A stretch of 64,000 bases of DNA. Origin: Rotaria sordida. Its lineage: Eukaryota > Rotifera > Eurotatoria > Philodinida > Philodinidae. The notes beneath the pieces are model-generated. The model had not been told where the DNA came from, searched no databases, and saw only the letters and a list, made by a program, of their open reading frames with translations. The stretch covers positions 62,001 to 126,000 of the forward strand of contig CAJNOL010000295.1 in assembly GCA_905250125.1 (NCBI GenBank), given 5' to 3'. Both the position numbers and the translations under genes were made by a program. Each line of letters starts with the position of its first letter. The first letter of the stretch is position 1. Shown here piece by piece: positions 47,230 to 60,600 of the stretch.

Positions 47230-48628
47230 ATAGACAAATCAAGAATGACATTGAAATATTATGATTCAAGAAATTTCATAAACTTTTTTCTTTTTTGCGT
47301 ATATTTATGTTAATTTTTTTTTTTGACAAGAAATAAGCGAGTCAATAGATCAAAAAGGATTTTTTTTTGTCTGTATGTACAAATAGCTTTCTTTTTTTTT
47401 ATTTTTATTCTTCAAATATACTATATTCATATTTACGTATATTTATCAAGAAAAGAAAAAACTTGTACTTCTTAATAATGTCATGGTTTTTTTTTTTGTG
47501 TTGCCTCAAGTGAATAATTTTCTATTCATGTCTACACAAACATTTTAAGTAGTACAGGAATAAGTTCGATCTTAAAAAATGTTGAAAAGAAAAAAAAAAC
47601 AAGAGATATAAGTTTTATTCTAACAGAGAACAAATACAACTACTGATGGAAGAATTGTAGTAGTTGGTCTTGGTGCAGTTTGTTTAGCACATCAATATTT
47701 ACATAACATGCAGCTTGATAAAATAGGGGAAAAAAAAAGAAAGAAGTTGATTTTTTGTGCATTATGTATTTTGTTTTTCTAGAGCCCTCCATAACGTTAC
47801 CCTCATCATCATCATTATCATCGATCACTAAGACAAGCATCTGAAACATCATCAGGTTCTTATATGTCAATTTATTTGTCGATTCGAACAGCCGATGTTA
47901 TTTAACCAATGCAACGTTATACGCATAGGATTAATGCTTATGGCTACATGCATCAATAATATTTTGATGATTCTTCTTACATGAAAAGTACACTTATTTC
48001 AATTTGTGAAACATCTTTGTTAATTAGTTGTCAAGTCTATGTTGAAATAAACGTTCTGACTTTTTTTTTTCTCATACATGCCAATCACAGATCATAAGAA
48101 ACAGAGAGAGACAGAAAAAAAAATGATGATAAGTTGTTCTTACTGACGTCTGTCTACTTCTAGTAATAATCATAAGAAAAAAGAAAAGGCAAAGTATAGA
48201 AAAGTCTATCATTGCTGATACTGTACAGATGGATTTATTTATCTGTTTTATGTATATGAGAGACAGTTCTAGTAGATATAGTAAATGAGAAAGAGACAGA
48301 AACAGAATACTAAGAAAATAGTACAATATATATGCATAGTTGGTATAACCGCAACTATCGATCCTTTTAGGCAAATAACATACGTACTTGCTATTCTTAT
48401 TATTATCATCACTCGATATACAGTTATTGATTCTGGAACAAGTAAGTCGAAGTGTGAGTGAGAGAGAGAGAGAAAAAAAAGAGAAAGTAATCATTCCTTT
48501 CATCAGTACTTAATAAATGATTGATTTTGTACGATTAGTCTGTCGATAAAAGTGAACAAGAAAATAAAGAAAAAAAAAAAGCAGAATCTTCTAACACTTA
48601 ATTAATACAAAAAATAAAAAAGACAAGG
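47230..48628. other. Intergenic, CBM14-EGF gene to innexin
   Basis: AT-rich and pyrimidine-rich spacer, with no coding exon recognised. A block at 47627-47720 reads as TNTTTDGRIVVVGLGAVCLA in one frame but cannot be joined to the upstream gene in phase, so it was not annotated as coding. The right part is the likely innexin promoter. Confidence 0.55.
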
Positions 48629-51121
48629 ATGGATATTCTCAATGCTTTTCATCGTTTACCACAAATAAGTTATTTTGGTATTCGACGTGACGATGATTTT
48701 GCTGATCGTTTAAATTATAAATATACAGTTGGTTTATTAATATTTTTTTCAATTGTTGTTGCTAGTAAACAATTTTCAAATGATCATATTCAATGGTATG
48801 AATTTACACAAACAAAAAAAACTAATTTATTAAAGAAAATAAAGAATTTTCTTGGTTTTTTTTTGTTTTTAGTTGGGTACCAGCTATATTTACACGAAAT
48901 TATGAAATTTATGTATCTAATTATTGTTGGATTCATAATGTAAGACAAAAAAAAAAAATTTGTTTGTTTGGTTTTTTCAGTAAAAATTTTTCTTAGACTT
49001 ATCATATTAATATAAGTGAACCAAATATGAAACGAACTAATGAAAAACGTTATGTATTACGATATTATCAATTTGTTCCATTTATTTTACTTATACAAGC
49101 TTTATTCTATTTACTTCCACGTTTATGTTGGCGTTCATTTAGTCGTCATTCAGGTATTGATATAAAAAATTTAATGGATGCAGCACATAATCTTAAAAAT
49201 GTTAAACGTTTTCATAAACATAAATCTATTATGAGTTATCTTGTTTCATTAATTCATCAATATATTGGTGATCCAAGAAAAAAATTAAAACAAGAACATA
49301 GTCGAATTATAGCTTATATACAAGGTTTACTTAGTTGTATAATTAGTGCAACAAATACATTTAATGGATATTTATTTTTTCTTTATTTATTTATGAAATT
49401 ATTATATATTATAAATACACTTGTTCAATTATATGCTATACGTCTTTTACTTGAACAACAATGGACTGTCAATGAAACAATAAAAGATTTTCGTCGAATA
49501 TTTACAATAAATATTTTACGTACAAATCCATTATCAAAATATTTTCCAAAAATTAGTATGTGTGATTTTCGTATTATTGAACCAAATAGTGATGATGGAC
49601 ATAAATATACAGTTCAATGTAAGTTATTCAACATGAAATACATACAAATGATTGAAGTTGAAAGGAAAAACAAAAAAACGAATTTCAAATATAAGTATAA
49701 CAATAAACAGTTATTATAGCTACATATTCTAATCGTTACTGGAAAAGCAAATGGCTCTAACGGCCTCTTGAGCTCAGATTTAGTCTGATTGGTGGAAAAA
49801 CGATTTGATAAGATTAGGAAACCACAGGAGAATATGTACAGATAGTCGGTTGTCTAAAAGAAGAAAAAACCTAGTGTTATTTTATTGCGTTTCTCTACTC
49901 ATAGATACGATCTCCGAAAAACAAGATGAAGAAGTTTGACATAAAATTTTTCTAACGAGGAAATTCTTCCAACTGATAACCTACGTTTGACTTCATATTT
50001 TGTTGATTATTGAGATCCATTGTTTAGATAAACAGTGCTAGAATGATTTTTGTCTGAAATTTTATCTGAAAATAGACCTCACAGATCTCATAATATCCTA
50101 TAAGTTTCAGCCAAAACTATGAAATATCTTGAGAAGAAACTATCCGTTCTTGCTGAAACTTTCAGAATATTATAAAAACCACAAGTTCTATTTCCAAACA
50201 AAATTTCAGACTAGAATTACTCGCTGCGATTTTCCTCGTAATATTCTCGAATAGACTGATAATTCAATAAAATAATCGTAGCTGAAAAAGGACACATTTT
50301 CTTTTAGAACTTTTATCTGCATCATGGACAAAAATTATCAGTTGAACAAATTCTTTCGCTAGATTATTGATAAAAATTATTCTTCGACTATCTTTTCCTA
50401 ATTGTAAGATCATTGAGTTCGATTATTATCTATAATAGGAATGATATCAATCGTTATGTCGTTGCATAAATTTCTCTCATTAATATACATGATAATCCAA
50501 CTTCGTAGAAAACTAGTTCTCTATAAAATATTATATCTAAGATAATTTTTACATTTCTAAATTCAAATCTTTCTGCATTGTTTTGAAATCTTTTTATTTT
50601 CTAAGACATCTTTTATAAATATACTCTACATAAGTTTTCCGGGTTTTCTTTCTTTTGTATTAGGTGTATTAACTATAAATGTATATAATGAACAAATTTT
50701 TACTGTATTATACATTTGGATGAATATTGTTCTTGTAGTAACTATTTATAATTTTATATCTTGGTTAATATTTTTACTTTTTCCACGTCTTCGTTATTCA
50801 TTTTTTACACAACGTATACATATGCAACAAAGTATAACAACATTACGTACAAGTATGCATGTATTTGTTTATAATTATTTACAATATGATGGATTTTTTA
50901 TTTTACGTCTTATACATTCAAATATTGGTGATGATATAACATCAAATATTTTAACAAATCTATGGAGAAATTTTCAACGTTCTGATAAACCGACATCAGT
51001 TGATAATTCAATTGGTGCTACAATATCATTGACAGCAACTGGTAATAGAGGTTTAAATATGAAAACTAATGGCCAAACTAGTTCCTTATTTGACTATACA
51101 AAAACTAGTACAAATCTTTAA
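48629..51121 (+). CDS. inx: Innexin gap-junction channel subunit
   Basis: Four exons (48629-48795, 48873-48939, 48997-49618, 50664-51121) encode 437 residues, within the normal innexin range. There are four membrane segments: TVGLLIFFSIVVASKQF, then FVPFILLIQALFYLLPRLCW (with the conserved TM2 proline), TFNGYLFFLYLFMKLLYII, and LYIWMNIVLVVTIYNFISW. The first extracellular loop has CWVPAIF and the diagnostic YCWIHNTYH. The segment before TM2 is RYYQFVP, the innexin YYQW-like signature with F for W. The second loop has MCDFRI and TVQCVLTINVYNEQIFTVLY, matching CDFxV and YTVQCVLPINMFNEKI. Two cysteines per loop are retained. Innexins form invertebrate gap junctions and hemichannels in the plasma membrane. 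The third intron (49619-50663) holds a foldback repeat. Confidence 0.96.
49916..50410. repeat. Foldback inverted repeat in the innexin intron
   Basis: The two halves of this stretch are imperfect reverse complements. TCTGAAATTTTATCTGAAAA on the left pairs with TCTGAAATTTTGTTTGGAAA read from the right. TAAGTTTCAGCC pairs with AAAGTTTCAGCA near the centre. Farther out, TTCTAACGAGGAAATTCTTCC and AACTGATAA on the left match ATCTAGCGAAAGAATTTGTTC and AACTGATAA from the right. The loop lies near 50125-50145. Arms are diverged; borders approximate. No clear sequence relation to the other foldbacks was seen. Confidence 0.72.
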
Positions 51122-51582
51122 GGATTTGTATTGTACAATGTTTTTTTTCCAGATATAATAAACATGACATATATATATATTGTAGAATAATTAATTATTA
51201 TGTATTTCTCTATTATATAGAAGAAATTAACTTTCTATAGGGAAATCTATTAGAAATAAGCTATTTGCACCAAACGATAAAAGATGTAAGATTATAAGAT
51301 AATGAAAAAATTTTTCATATGGACTTTTTTAATTGATTTTATATTCAATATTAATTTACGAATAAATAATTAATTCATGATGTTTTTCACGAAGATAAGA
51401 CGAACTCATTTTCTTAAAAAAAATTTTTTATCTTTTCATAATCATCATGTTTATCTCTAATAAATCATTTACTAACTAATCATCTAATGAAATCTTATTT
51501 CATTCTAATATATTTTATTAATTTTAAAATATATATGTATATATATATATATATATATAAAATACAAAAGCAAAACACTTGA
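51122..51582. other. Convergent intergenic region, innexin / EF-hand gene
   Basis: About 460 bp between two convergent stop codons, AT-rich, with an (AT)n run at about 51535-51558. It should contain both 3' UTRs. Nothing else recognised. Confidence 0.6.
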
Positions 51583-53771
51583 TTATACAGAAATATTTGG
51601 TGGTATTTTCATTGGTTCATTTGAATACACAATTTCTCTTGTTATATCCATCATAAGTAATTCACGTGCATAACCACGTACAATAAATTCTCGAAATTCA
51701 TTATAATCTAATTTACCATTATAATCCCAATCAACTTGATCAATATAATATCTTATACGTTCTCGACTAACAGATTTACCAATAATACGCATTAATGTTT
51801 CAAGTTCATCAGCTTGTATATAATGATCACCATTTTTATCAAATGAACAAAATGCTAACCATATTGAATAATCATCATGTCGATCAGTTTGACCACCAGT
51901 TATAACCGGTATAAGAATATCGCAAAATTTATCAAATGTTAATTCTTCTCCATAGAGACCCATAAAATAAAAATAAAAAACAATAATGATCATTATTATT
52001 TATGTTTATAATTAACAAGTCTACCTCTTGGCAATAGAAGAGATTTCATTTGATCATATTGTTGTTTTGTCAAGCTTAATTTATACTGATGACCATGATA
52101 TTTGTCTTGATCTCGTTTTTCACGTTCGAACCAATCATAAATTACTAGATCAAATGAAAGAAAGAATAATTCGGAAATCATGTGAAGATGATAATTGCCG
52201 ATAATATCCCGAATCTAGTGGTAGAATTAAAGTTTTGATAAATGAATTCTTATTATTATGATATTCGCCTTCAAGTTTGATATCTTATTAAAGAATATAT
52301 AGCTCTTCTTCTCTTGGTTATTCAAAAAAACAAAAAATTTCATATTAGGTGATTTTACACGAACTGAATTCTGAATGAAAGCTTTATTGATGAATTAGAT
52401 CATATTTTCTGCTAAAGGTACCTCACCTTTTTCTAGGGGTTTCTCAAGAATAGCTCGACCAAAAATTTTGAAACTTTCAGAACTAGATAGATCTCGACTA
52501 GTAAAGTAAAAGTTGTCATACACATAGACTTCTCGAATGCTTTCTTCTATGAGATATAGAGGATGTAAGGGTCAAAAATGACCTGAAGTTCCATTCCTGC
52601 AAACAGCCATAATTCAATGTTTTTTGTAATGACCAAGATCAAATTGAGGTATATATGTTTTTCTTTGAAATAAAATGTTGTTTTTTTTTCACTTATGAAA
52701 ACCAAAATACTGAAAGTCTTGTCAAAAGAACGTATTTTTCTTTACCTAGGGCAAACTTTGTAAGATCTACTACAAAACACCAGAACATTATTTTAAGAAA
52801 AAAAACAAACTCATATACACTTCATTTTGATCCTAGTTGTCAAACAAAAAATTTTCAACTCAATGAGTCGAAGCATCTGACAGAAAAGGGAAAAAAAAAC
52901 TTCAATTTTTCTGTTGGAAAATGGATTTTGAGAAAAATGCAAAACTATGTACAGTTTTTCGTTATTTCTGTTATGTAAATTTGATTTTTAAATGTTATGA
53001 AAAAAAAATTTTTGGATCATGCAAGGGGTCCCTTAATTGTATTTTGAAGACTAAATAGTTTCATTGATATTTAGAGCAAAACTATGATACTTTATGACAT
53101 GCAATATGTTCTTCTCATTTTATTCAAACTAATTGTAAATGTTTCTAATATTTTATGTAATCGAAAACATTCATATTTGACAAGTTCAAATCCAATAGAC
53201 ATGATCGATATGACATATTCAATTATTTTTATACAAGCAGAAATGTTTTATTCTGTTATGTAAATTTGGCAGTGTATAATATGAATAACTTATAAGTACT
53301 AAGTAAAAAAAACAACAATTTATAGAATCAAAATTTGAAAAAGTTCGATCTACCATTAAATAGTATCTAATTTATTTTTTTAAGAAATAGAAAACAGAAT
53401 CGAATTTTATCAATAGTGTAATCACTCTCTACAATAGAAAATTAGACACATAACTTCCGAATGATTCTGAAAATGTCTATATATCAATGATGATTACTAC
53501 CAGAACTTAATTAGTCTGATAACGATGATCTAACAAGGACGATCATGTATACATGAATGATGAATTCTGATCTAATTTAAAATATAAAATTCTATACACA
53601 CAAACCTTTGACAAGTTCTCCATTAACCTTCTTTGTATATTTACCATATCGTCTAGAACATGTATAATATTAAAAGAAAAAAATATTTATTTATTTGATA
53701 TTTATTTCAATTCTTGTTTCCTATCACCTGATAACATTCTCGTAGATTGGTAGGTGTATAAGATTCTCCAT
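51583..53771 (-). CDS. EF-hand calcium-binding protein
   Basis: Four minus-strand exons (53728-53771, 53606-53652, 52025-52144, 51583-51947) join in frame to 191 residues starting MENLIHLPIYENVIRR. The C-terminal half carries two canonical EF-hand loops: DKNGDHYIQADE (coordinating D, N, D, Y and E at 1, 3, 5, 7, 12) and DWDYNGKLDYNE. Both have the flanking hydrophobic helices (ELETLMRIIGK, EFREFIVRGY). The N-terminal half is charged (WFEREKRDQDK) and may contain a degenerate EF-hand pair including LTFDKFCDILIPV. No membrane segment or myristoylation site is seen. It resembles calmodulin-superfamily sensors, but I cannot assign a subfamily. The 1461-bp intron 52145-53605 is unusually long; no coding sequence was recognised in it. 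The short first two exons are the least certain part. Confidence 0.8.
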
Positions 53772-54532
53772 TGAATTACGTTCCATCATCATATACGTTC
53801 TTATTTATATATTTATAGACAACAGTTATTCTGTTAGATGTATATATGTATGTAAACTGGATGAGTGGGCAACAGAACAAGCAAGGCGTGGTTGCCTGCA
53901 GCTGCCACGGTTTCTAAATGAATAATGTAAGCGAGACATAGAAAAAGAGAGAAAGACCTTTTTTTTTATCTACGTTCTATATTCTTCGTTGTCGATCGGC
54001 TTTCTTTTTTTTTTTTTGCGTCACCAATTGGAGCGAAAGAAACAGAAAAATAAACGATATACGAAGAGTGACAAGCACAGGCGTACAAATTCTTTGTTCT
54101 TTAATTCCCCCGTTGGATTAATCATGGAAATAAGTTGACCTATTTAGCCTTGATCAATGAAAAGAATATATCAAATAGAAATATATTTTTTGAAAAAAGA
54201 AAAAAGAAGATAAAAGGTTTCAGATTGTTTATTTTTAAATATTCAAGGTAATAAAAATCAATGAGAATAAATTTTATTTTTAATCTATAAATATATATAG
54301 AACAATATTGATTAACAAGAAATGTATATTCATCTGTAATGATAAGCGAAATATGATTCTTGATATTAACCTCAGGAGAAATGCCTCAATTTTCTATTAC
54401 ATCATTCATGATTATATGATCATATCTGTATGAAGAACTATTTAATATAAATGATGATTTTATTTTGAAACTTTTTCTTTTTTATTTATAACAATGCATA
54501 GTTTTAAAAATACAAAAAAAAACAAGATGTTT
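53772..54532. other. Intergenic, RASSF-like gene to EF-hand gene
   Basis: About 760 bp between two minus-strand genes, AT-rich. A short stretch near 53880-53930 (GGCGTGGTTGCCTGCAGC) is relatively GC-rich and may belong to the promoter of the EF-hand gene. Nothing else recognised. Confidence 0.5.
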
Positions 54533-55199
54533 TCAAACAAATGTTTCTAAGATTTGTTTTGTAGGTACAATCGAATCATCTGCAGATAAATTTGAACTAA
54601 TACCCGATTCACTAGATGAATATGGAATGTTTTTATTGATTATATTTAATGATGATCTAAAACAACAAAAACAAAAGAATAAAAATTCAATGTTTTCTTT
54701 TTTCTTTTAACTACCGTTTAGAATCCGAAGATATTTTAATATAATTTTCTTGTTGTTGATGAATATGTTTTTGAAAATTTTCTTTTAATTTTTCTAGATG
54801 TTTTTCATAGGGAATTGATATTGTTTCAATAATATTATTTCTAATTGTTTCATTTGATAAACATTTTCGTTGAATAATATTTTGTATAAGAATTTCATCA
54901 GCAAATCGAACATGTTTTTTCACTTTTTTTAAACATATTTCAAATAATAAACGTCGTGAATAATTTTTTTGATTAATTTTTGCAATAACTTTATAAATAC
55001 ATGCTGAATCATTTAAAATTTTTTTCTTACAATCAGTATAAATATAAAGTAAATAATTGGTTGGATCACATGTTGGTAAAATTAATCGAATAACATCTTG
55101 AGCTGTCGTACGATTGTTTAAATTACTAATCCATTTAAGTCGTTTTTCATCATTATTTGTCAATGACATATAACGAACAGGTATTTCACTTATAAACAT
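54533..55199 (-). CDS. Ras-association domain protein, RASSF9/10-like
   Basis: Two exons (54715-55199 and 54533-54656) encode 202 residues from the ATG at 55199. The N-terminal part resembles the RA domain of the N-terminal RASSF class: EKRLKWISNLNNRTTAQDVI, comparable to the E-x-W-V-x-G-L-T-x-R-T-T-x-x-D-V-I pattern of RASSF7-10. A helical region (HLEKLKENFQKHIHQQQENY) follows. The C-terminus reads SSSESGISSNLSADDS, close to the DTGISSxHSQDS end of vertebrate RASSF9 and RASSF10. At about 200 residues it is much shorter than vertebrate RASSF9 (over 400), so the coiled-coil region is reduced. An acceptor-like site (TTTTTAAG) about 17 bp before the ATG means an upstream exon is possible. Expected role: scaffold interacting with Ras-like GTPases. 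Confidence 0.75.
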
Positions 55200-57649
55200 T
55201 GCATTTGATAAATGACCTTAAAAAGATAGAAAAATATTTTGATAAATATAATATCTTAAGATAACATTTATATAATAAAATGTTTAAAAAAAATTAGGAA
55301 TAAGAGAAAAACAAAATTTTGATTATAAAGTCATTGACCAATTCATGATAAAAGAAAAATATAGAACATAATCATCAGGTGTATCTCTCTATTTTGGAAA
55401 ACTTTCGTTTTTTCCCAACGCAACTGAACGATTTTCTTCGTTTTCCTTTACTCACCAAAACTCCAGAACAAAATTCGACTTCCGCCTCAATCTTGATGCA
55501 CAATGAGCAATTTTTATTAAAACAGAATTTTTTTGATAGAAATATTAGCTTATTGTACTCAAAAATAACATTGATGAAAAAAAGATCATTTCTGATGGAA
55601 AATCTCTGAAGTGGATCCTTATCCTAAGCCTCGGTATAAAAAACTGTTTATATTATTTTACGATAAAGAAATCGCGAAAAGACTGTATCTCCATCTAGAA
55701 GCATTTGCACTAACTAAATGTCAATTATAGAAGAACATGCTCGGAAAGTTTCATCGATATCATATTAGTCGAAAAAAGTGACGGTCAAATATAGTGAAGA
55801 CGTCTTTTCGGAAAACGTTTAATGTAAAAAGAGTAATTATTTTTTCTGAACGAAAACTTTTCTCTTTACTGAATAGAGAATAAGACCTAGTTTCAGATTA
55901 TATATGATTTATTGTCCAACTCTTACAAAAAAATGATGTGTATCTCTAATGTTGCTGAAATTTGACCTTTTTTGTAATTAAGTTTTTCTAATGAATTTAG
56001 TAGATGAGACAAAATTTTTTCTACTAAAAAAATGACTTGTTAATTATAAGTGTATAAGTTACTATTCAAATCTCAAAAAAGTTCACTATCATTTTTCCAT
56101 CCAATATCTACATGATTGTCCACTTTGTGATACCTTAGTAATCATAAAGGATTCTTTATAAATATATATCCCTAAATGAATCATTCTATTCGAAGGACTT
56201 ACTAAATAAAATTTAATAAATCCCGTTCTCGAGTTTATTTTTCTTTCTCTTATACTTACTTTCCATATCGATGATTATAGTGAACTAATATTATTGATTG
56301 AACATACACTTGATATATATATACAAAATCGGTTGAATGAACGCGTAATTGGATTACATTTGCACTATATCGCACATAATCAAATGATTGCTCGAATATT
56401 TTCTCTCTCTCTCTCTGTTTCGTTCTCTATTTCTTGTCAATTTTTATTGTTTTATGTTAACAATGATTGGTAAATTGATTTATCTTTAATTGTTACTGCT
56501 GGTGCATAAGATTTTCTATTGTGAGAAAAAATTCATTTTTCTAGTAAAAGAATATTAGAAAAAAAGAAACGAAGTACAACACCAGGTTGAAATATAAAAA
56601 AAGAAACAATAATGATAATGATGACATTCGATTAAATGTTATCTATTGAAAATTGAAAATCAATCGAAAGAAGAAGTGAGCAACACATCATCAAAGTGAA
56701 TTTGCCTCGAACAAAAATAAAGCATAATTATAATGTACACTTAGGTGTTTAATACACATTGAAATAATTGAAGATGAAAGAAAATTGAATGAACTCTTTT
56801 TTCCTCTGGTTTATTGATAGTGAAGAGAAGAAAAGTAATGATAAAAAGAGTATTTTATATATATATTCAAATACGATGACAACATAGATCATATTTGTTT
56901 CTATTTCATAGAATAAATGAATTGGAAATCAATTATGTATATCAAATAATGAAAATTTGAAATATTTTATTTATTAGATAGAAGATGATGAATATGTATT
57001 TAAAAACAAACATGTTTTATTATTAGTTTTATGTCAACTGATAAATAGAAAGGAAAAGACTTTAAGCTGATTTAGATTTGAATATTGTCATATGTTCATA
57101 TTTTTGTGTTAAGAGAAGATATGGAAAATATCACGCTTGTTTAAATCAATAAATCTCTTATATAACATCTTCTTTTCTTAGAAAAAAAAAATTGTATTAG
57201 ATGATTCTCATCGAATAGAACGTGCCAAGATTAAAATTTTGATGCCATTGAAATAAATCGAGAGGAAAGAATCGAGTTCGTTTTTGTCTTTCGTAATGAA
57301 ATATGTTGATTAATATAAATGATTTTGTCTGTGATTATTATATTATCTTCGAAGAATGTGATTTATTTGAAGATATGTAGGTACATTTTTTAATAGTATG
57401 TATTAAACTTTTTTTTCTTGGCCGAAATGAACATGTAAAACCATAGAAGATTTGATTAAGCTAACAAGCAATGTGAGACGAATGAAAATATCTTATCTCA
57501 ATGCTGAAATAAAGAAGTTTCGTTTTTTCTTTGTTTGTTTGTATTTTTGTTACTAAGAAACATATAAGTCTAGTCCAAATGAATAATATCGACCACTCTG
57601 CATGTATATAATCTCGATAAAATCAACCATTTTCATTCTGTTAGCTATC
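55200..57649. other. Intergenic, RASSF-like gene to beta-hexosaminidase
   Basis: About 2.4 kb of AT-rich DNA between divergent genes. A 76-codon open frame at 55379-55609 has no recognisable family or exon partners. The stretch 55380-55900 has richer composition than its surroundings and may be an old repeat, but I found no second copy. A (CT)n run lies at about 56402-56418. Confidence 0.55.
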
Positions 57650-60600
57650 ATGTTGCGTACAGTATATTTTTTCGAATATGTACTGTCTTTTATCATTTGT
57701 ATACATCATGTTTATTCAGTAATTGATTATATCGAAGCAAAATTTCCATTAAGAGTAAGTATAGGTTTTTTTTTTAGTTTTAATCAAGAAATTTTATTAT
57801 ATCTATGAATTAATAAATGTACAAAAGAAATAACAAAATTGATGAAATATTTAAACAAATAGAGATGTAAGAGAATAAAGAATATAAATTCATTGGTTAG
57901 ATAAATTTGTCTTTTAGTTAAATTTTTCATAATAATTTTATATGTATAATTATTTAATTTTAGGGTAAACCATCAGCACCAAATGCTCCATGGCCACAAC
58001 CTCAATATTTAAATGTTAGTTCTGATTATATTTATATTGATCCAGAATTTTTTATTGTCTATTCAAATCTAAAAAATTGTGATATTATTGATAAAGCTAT
58101 TGAACGTTATAAACCAATATTTTTTCCACCAAAATTATCAATTCAAACTCCAAATATATTTCATGAAAATCAAATTTTTCTATCAGTTTCTATTCTTGTA
58201 AAATCAAAAAAATGTCATACATATCCACAACTTCATGACGATCAATCTTGTAAATGATTGTTTTTTTTTTTGTTAATTTATTTTCCTTATAATAAATCGA
58301 ATTATTTATTTAGATAGTATTACAATTGAAAATTCTTATGGAATTATTTTTGCTGAAAATGTTTGGGGTGCACTTAATGGTCTTGAAACATTTTCACAAT
58401 TACTTTTTATTAATGAAGATAATTATGTAAGAAGTTTATTAATTAAAAAAAAAAATTTAATAAATATTTTAATTTCTGTTTTTCATAGTTAGTAACAAAT
58501 GCTTCAATATATATTCATGATTGGCCTCGTTTTCCATATCGTGGTATTCTTTTGGATACAGCTCGTCATTTTCTACCTGTTCCAATAATTAAACAACATT
58601 TAGTAATTAAATTCCGATCAAAATATATAGTTAAATCTAGGTTTTTTTTCTCTAAAGGATGCAATGGTGTACAATAAATTTAATGTTTTTCATTGGCATA
58701 TTACCGATGATCAATCATGGCCGTTTGTTTCTCAAAAATTCCCACAATTAACTGAAAAAGTTGAATATAATTTTTTTTTTTGGATATTTTTCTTTTTGCA
58801 TGTAAATTTTTCTAGGGTGCGTTCTCATCTGATCATGTTTATACACCTGATGATGTTCAAGATATTATTGAACATGCACGTCTTCGTGGCATTCGTACAA
58901 TACCTGAATTTGATACACCAGGTCATGTCGCTGCTCTTGGACGTGCATTTCCTGGTTTGTATTCATATTATAGAAATTGCCTTTATTATTTTACATATTT
59001 TTTGTTTTTAAATAAAGAATTTTTAACTGATTGTTATAATGGTTCAATAGCAGGTCAAGCTATTTATGGTGTACATGCTGAACGAGAAATTCTTGATCCA
59101 ACAAAAGAAGAAGTTTATAAATTTATGAATGAATTTTTAAAAGAAGTAAAAAATATTTTTAAATATGAATCATATATACATCTTGGTATGGATGAAGTTT
59201 ATCCGGCTTGTTGGTATGATCAGTTTAAATAAAATTTTTACAAATAAAAAAAGATTTCTTGTTCTTTTATTGTTTTAATAAATTGAAGGATGTCAAATCC
59301 AAATATTCAAAATTTTTTAAAAGAAAATAATATGTCGAATGGAACAGATTTAATGACATATTATTCAAAAGAAATTCTTAAATTAATGAAATCAATTGGT
59401 GGTAAATCAATGGTATGGCAAGATATATGGGATGATGGTGTTAAATTACCATCAGATACTGTTATTGAAATATGGAAAGATACTTCACTTTTATCTAATA
59501 GTCCATCGTGGTCTTATTATTTATCAAAAGCTACAAGTGAAGGATATGATGCTGTTCTTGCTGCTCCATTTTATTTAAATATGTAAAGAAATAAAAAAAA
59601 GAACTTTTGTTTTTCTTTTTTATAAGATTTAAATGTTTTATTAGGATTAGCTATGGTAAATATAATACACCTGAATCGGTAATGAATTTAGAATTTTTTA
59701 AATGGTATAATATTGATTTATTTGAAAATTTTACTGGTAGAAAAATAAATTTATATTTTATAATAATAAATAAATAAATAAAAATATTTATTTTATTTCA
59801 AGGTGATAATATTGCTCGACAACGATTAATTGGTGGTGAAGCTGCACTTTGGGCAGAATTTATTGATGGTACTAATAGTTTATCTCGTTTATGGCCTCGA
59901 GTATCAGCTGTTGCTGAACGTTTATGGAGTTCAATTTATGTAAATCATCCAGAAGACGCTCAATTTCGACTTGATGTTCATCGATGTCGAATGCTTAGGT
60001 TAGAAAATAATTGATATATACATGATATATTTTAGGCAAAATTAAACTTAGATAGAGTTCATTTTTAATTAGATACAAAACGACAAAAAGATTTTTCTTT
60101 TACATTAAAAAAAATCTATAGCACGTATTTATTTTTTGAAACTTATATTTTTGAAGAAAATAGTGAGTGTAAATTTTAAGTCGAAAATTTTTGGTTGCCC
60201 ACTACAGACCTTAGCAATTGGAATTAAAGGCTATTGAATATGTTTCCATTGCAACCACAGATATAAATCGTTGTGTAAACCATTGATTGTTTCATTTTAC
60301 TTGTTACAAATTTTAAAGTATATTACATTACATAAAAAAATTTATATTACATTACATGGAATATGTCAGCTTCATATTTCAACCGCAAAGAAGCTGTGCA
60401 CTAACAAGCTTTTTTTAATTTGACAAAGTATTCATTTTCATGTGTTCTTATTGTAATGTATGTATCAATGACGTCTTCTGTATCGATATCACAAATTGAT
60501 TTTCGAAAATATTTTTATGAATAAGCAAATCAACATACGACATTTTTTGAGTATTAAATTTCGAGATAAGTTAGTTTTTATTGTACCATAGGATATACAT

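Noticed and set aside
47627..47720. Possible last exon of the CBM14-EGF gene with a hydrophobic stretch
   Set aside because: The appealing frame cannot be reached from the preceding phase-1 exon with a legal acceptor. A terminal exon at 47219-47229 after a normal 53-bp intron fits better.
52655..52978. 107-codon frame in the EF-hand gene's long intron
   Set aside because: On the strand opposite to the gene, Lys/Phe/Asn-rich, no recognisable domain.
55379..55900. Suspected repeat related to the EF-hand intron at 52400-52600
   Set aside because: Only short coincident words were found by eye. No convincing direct or inverted alignment.
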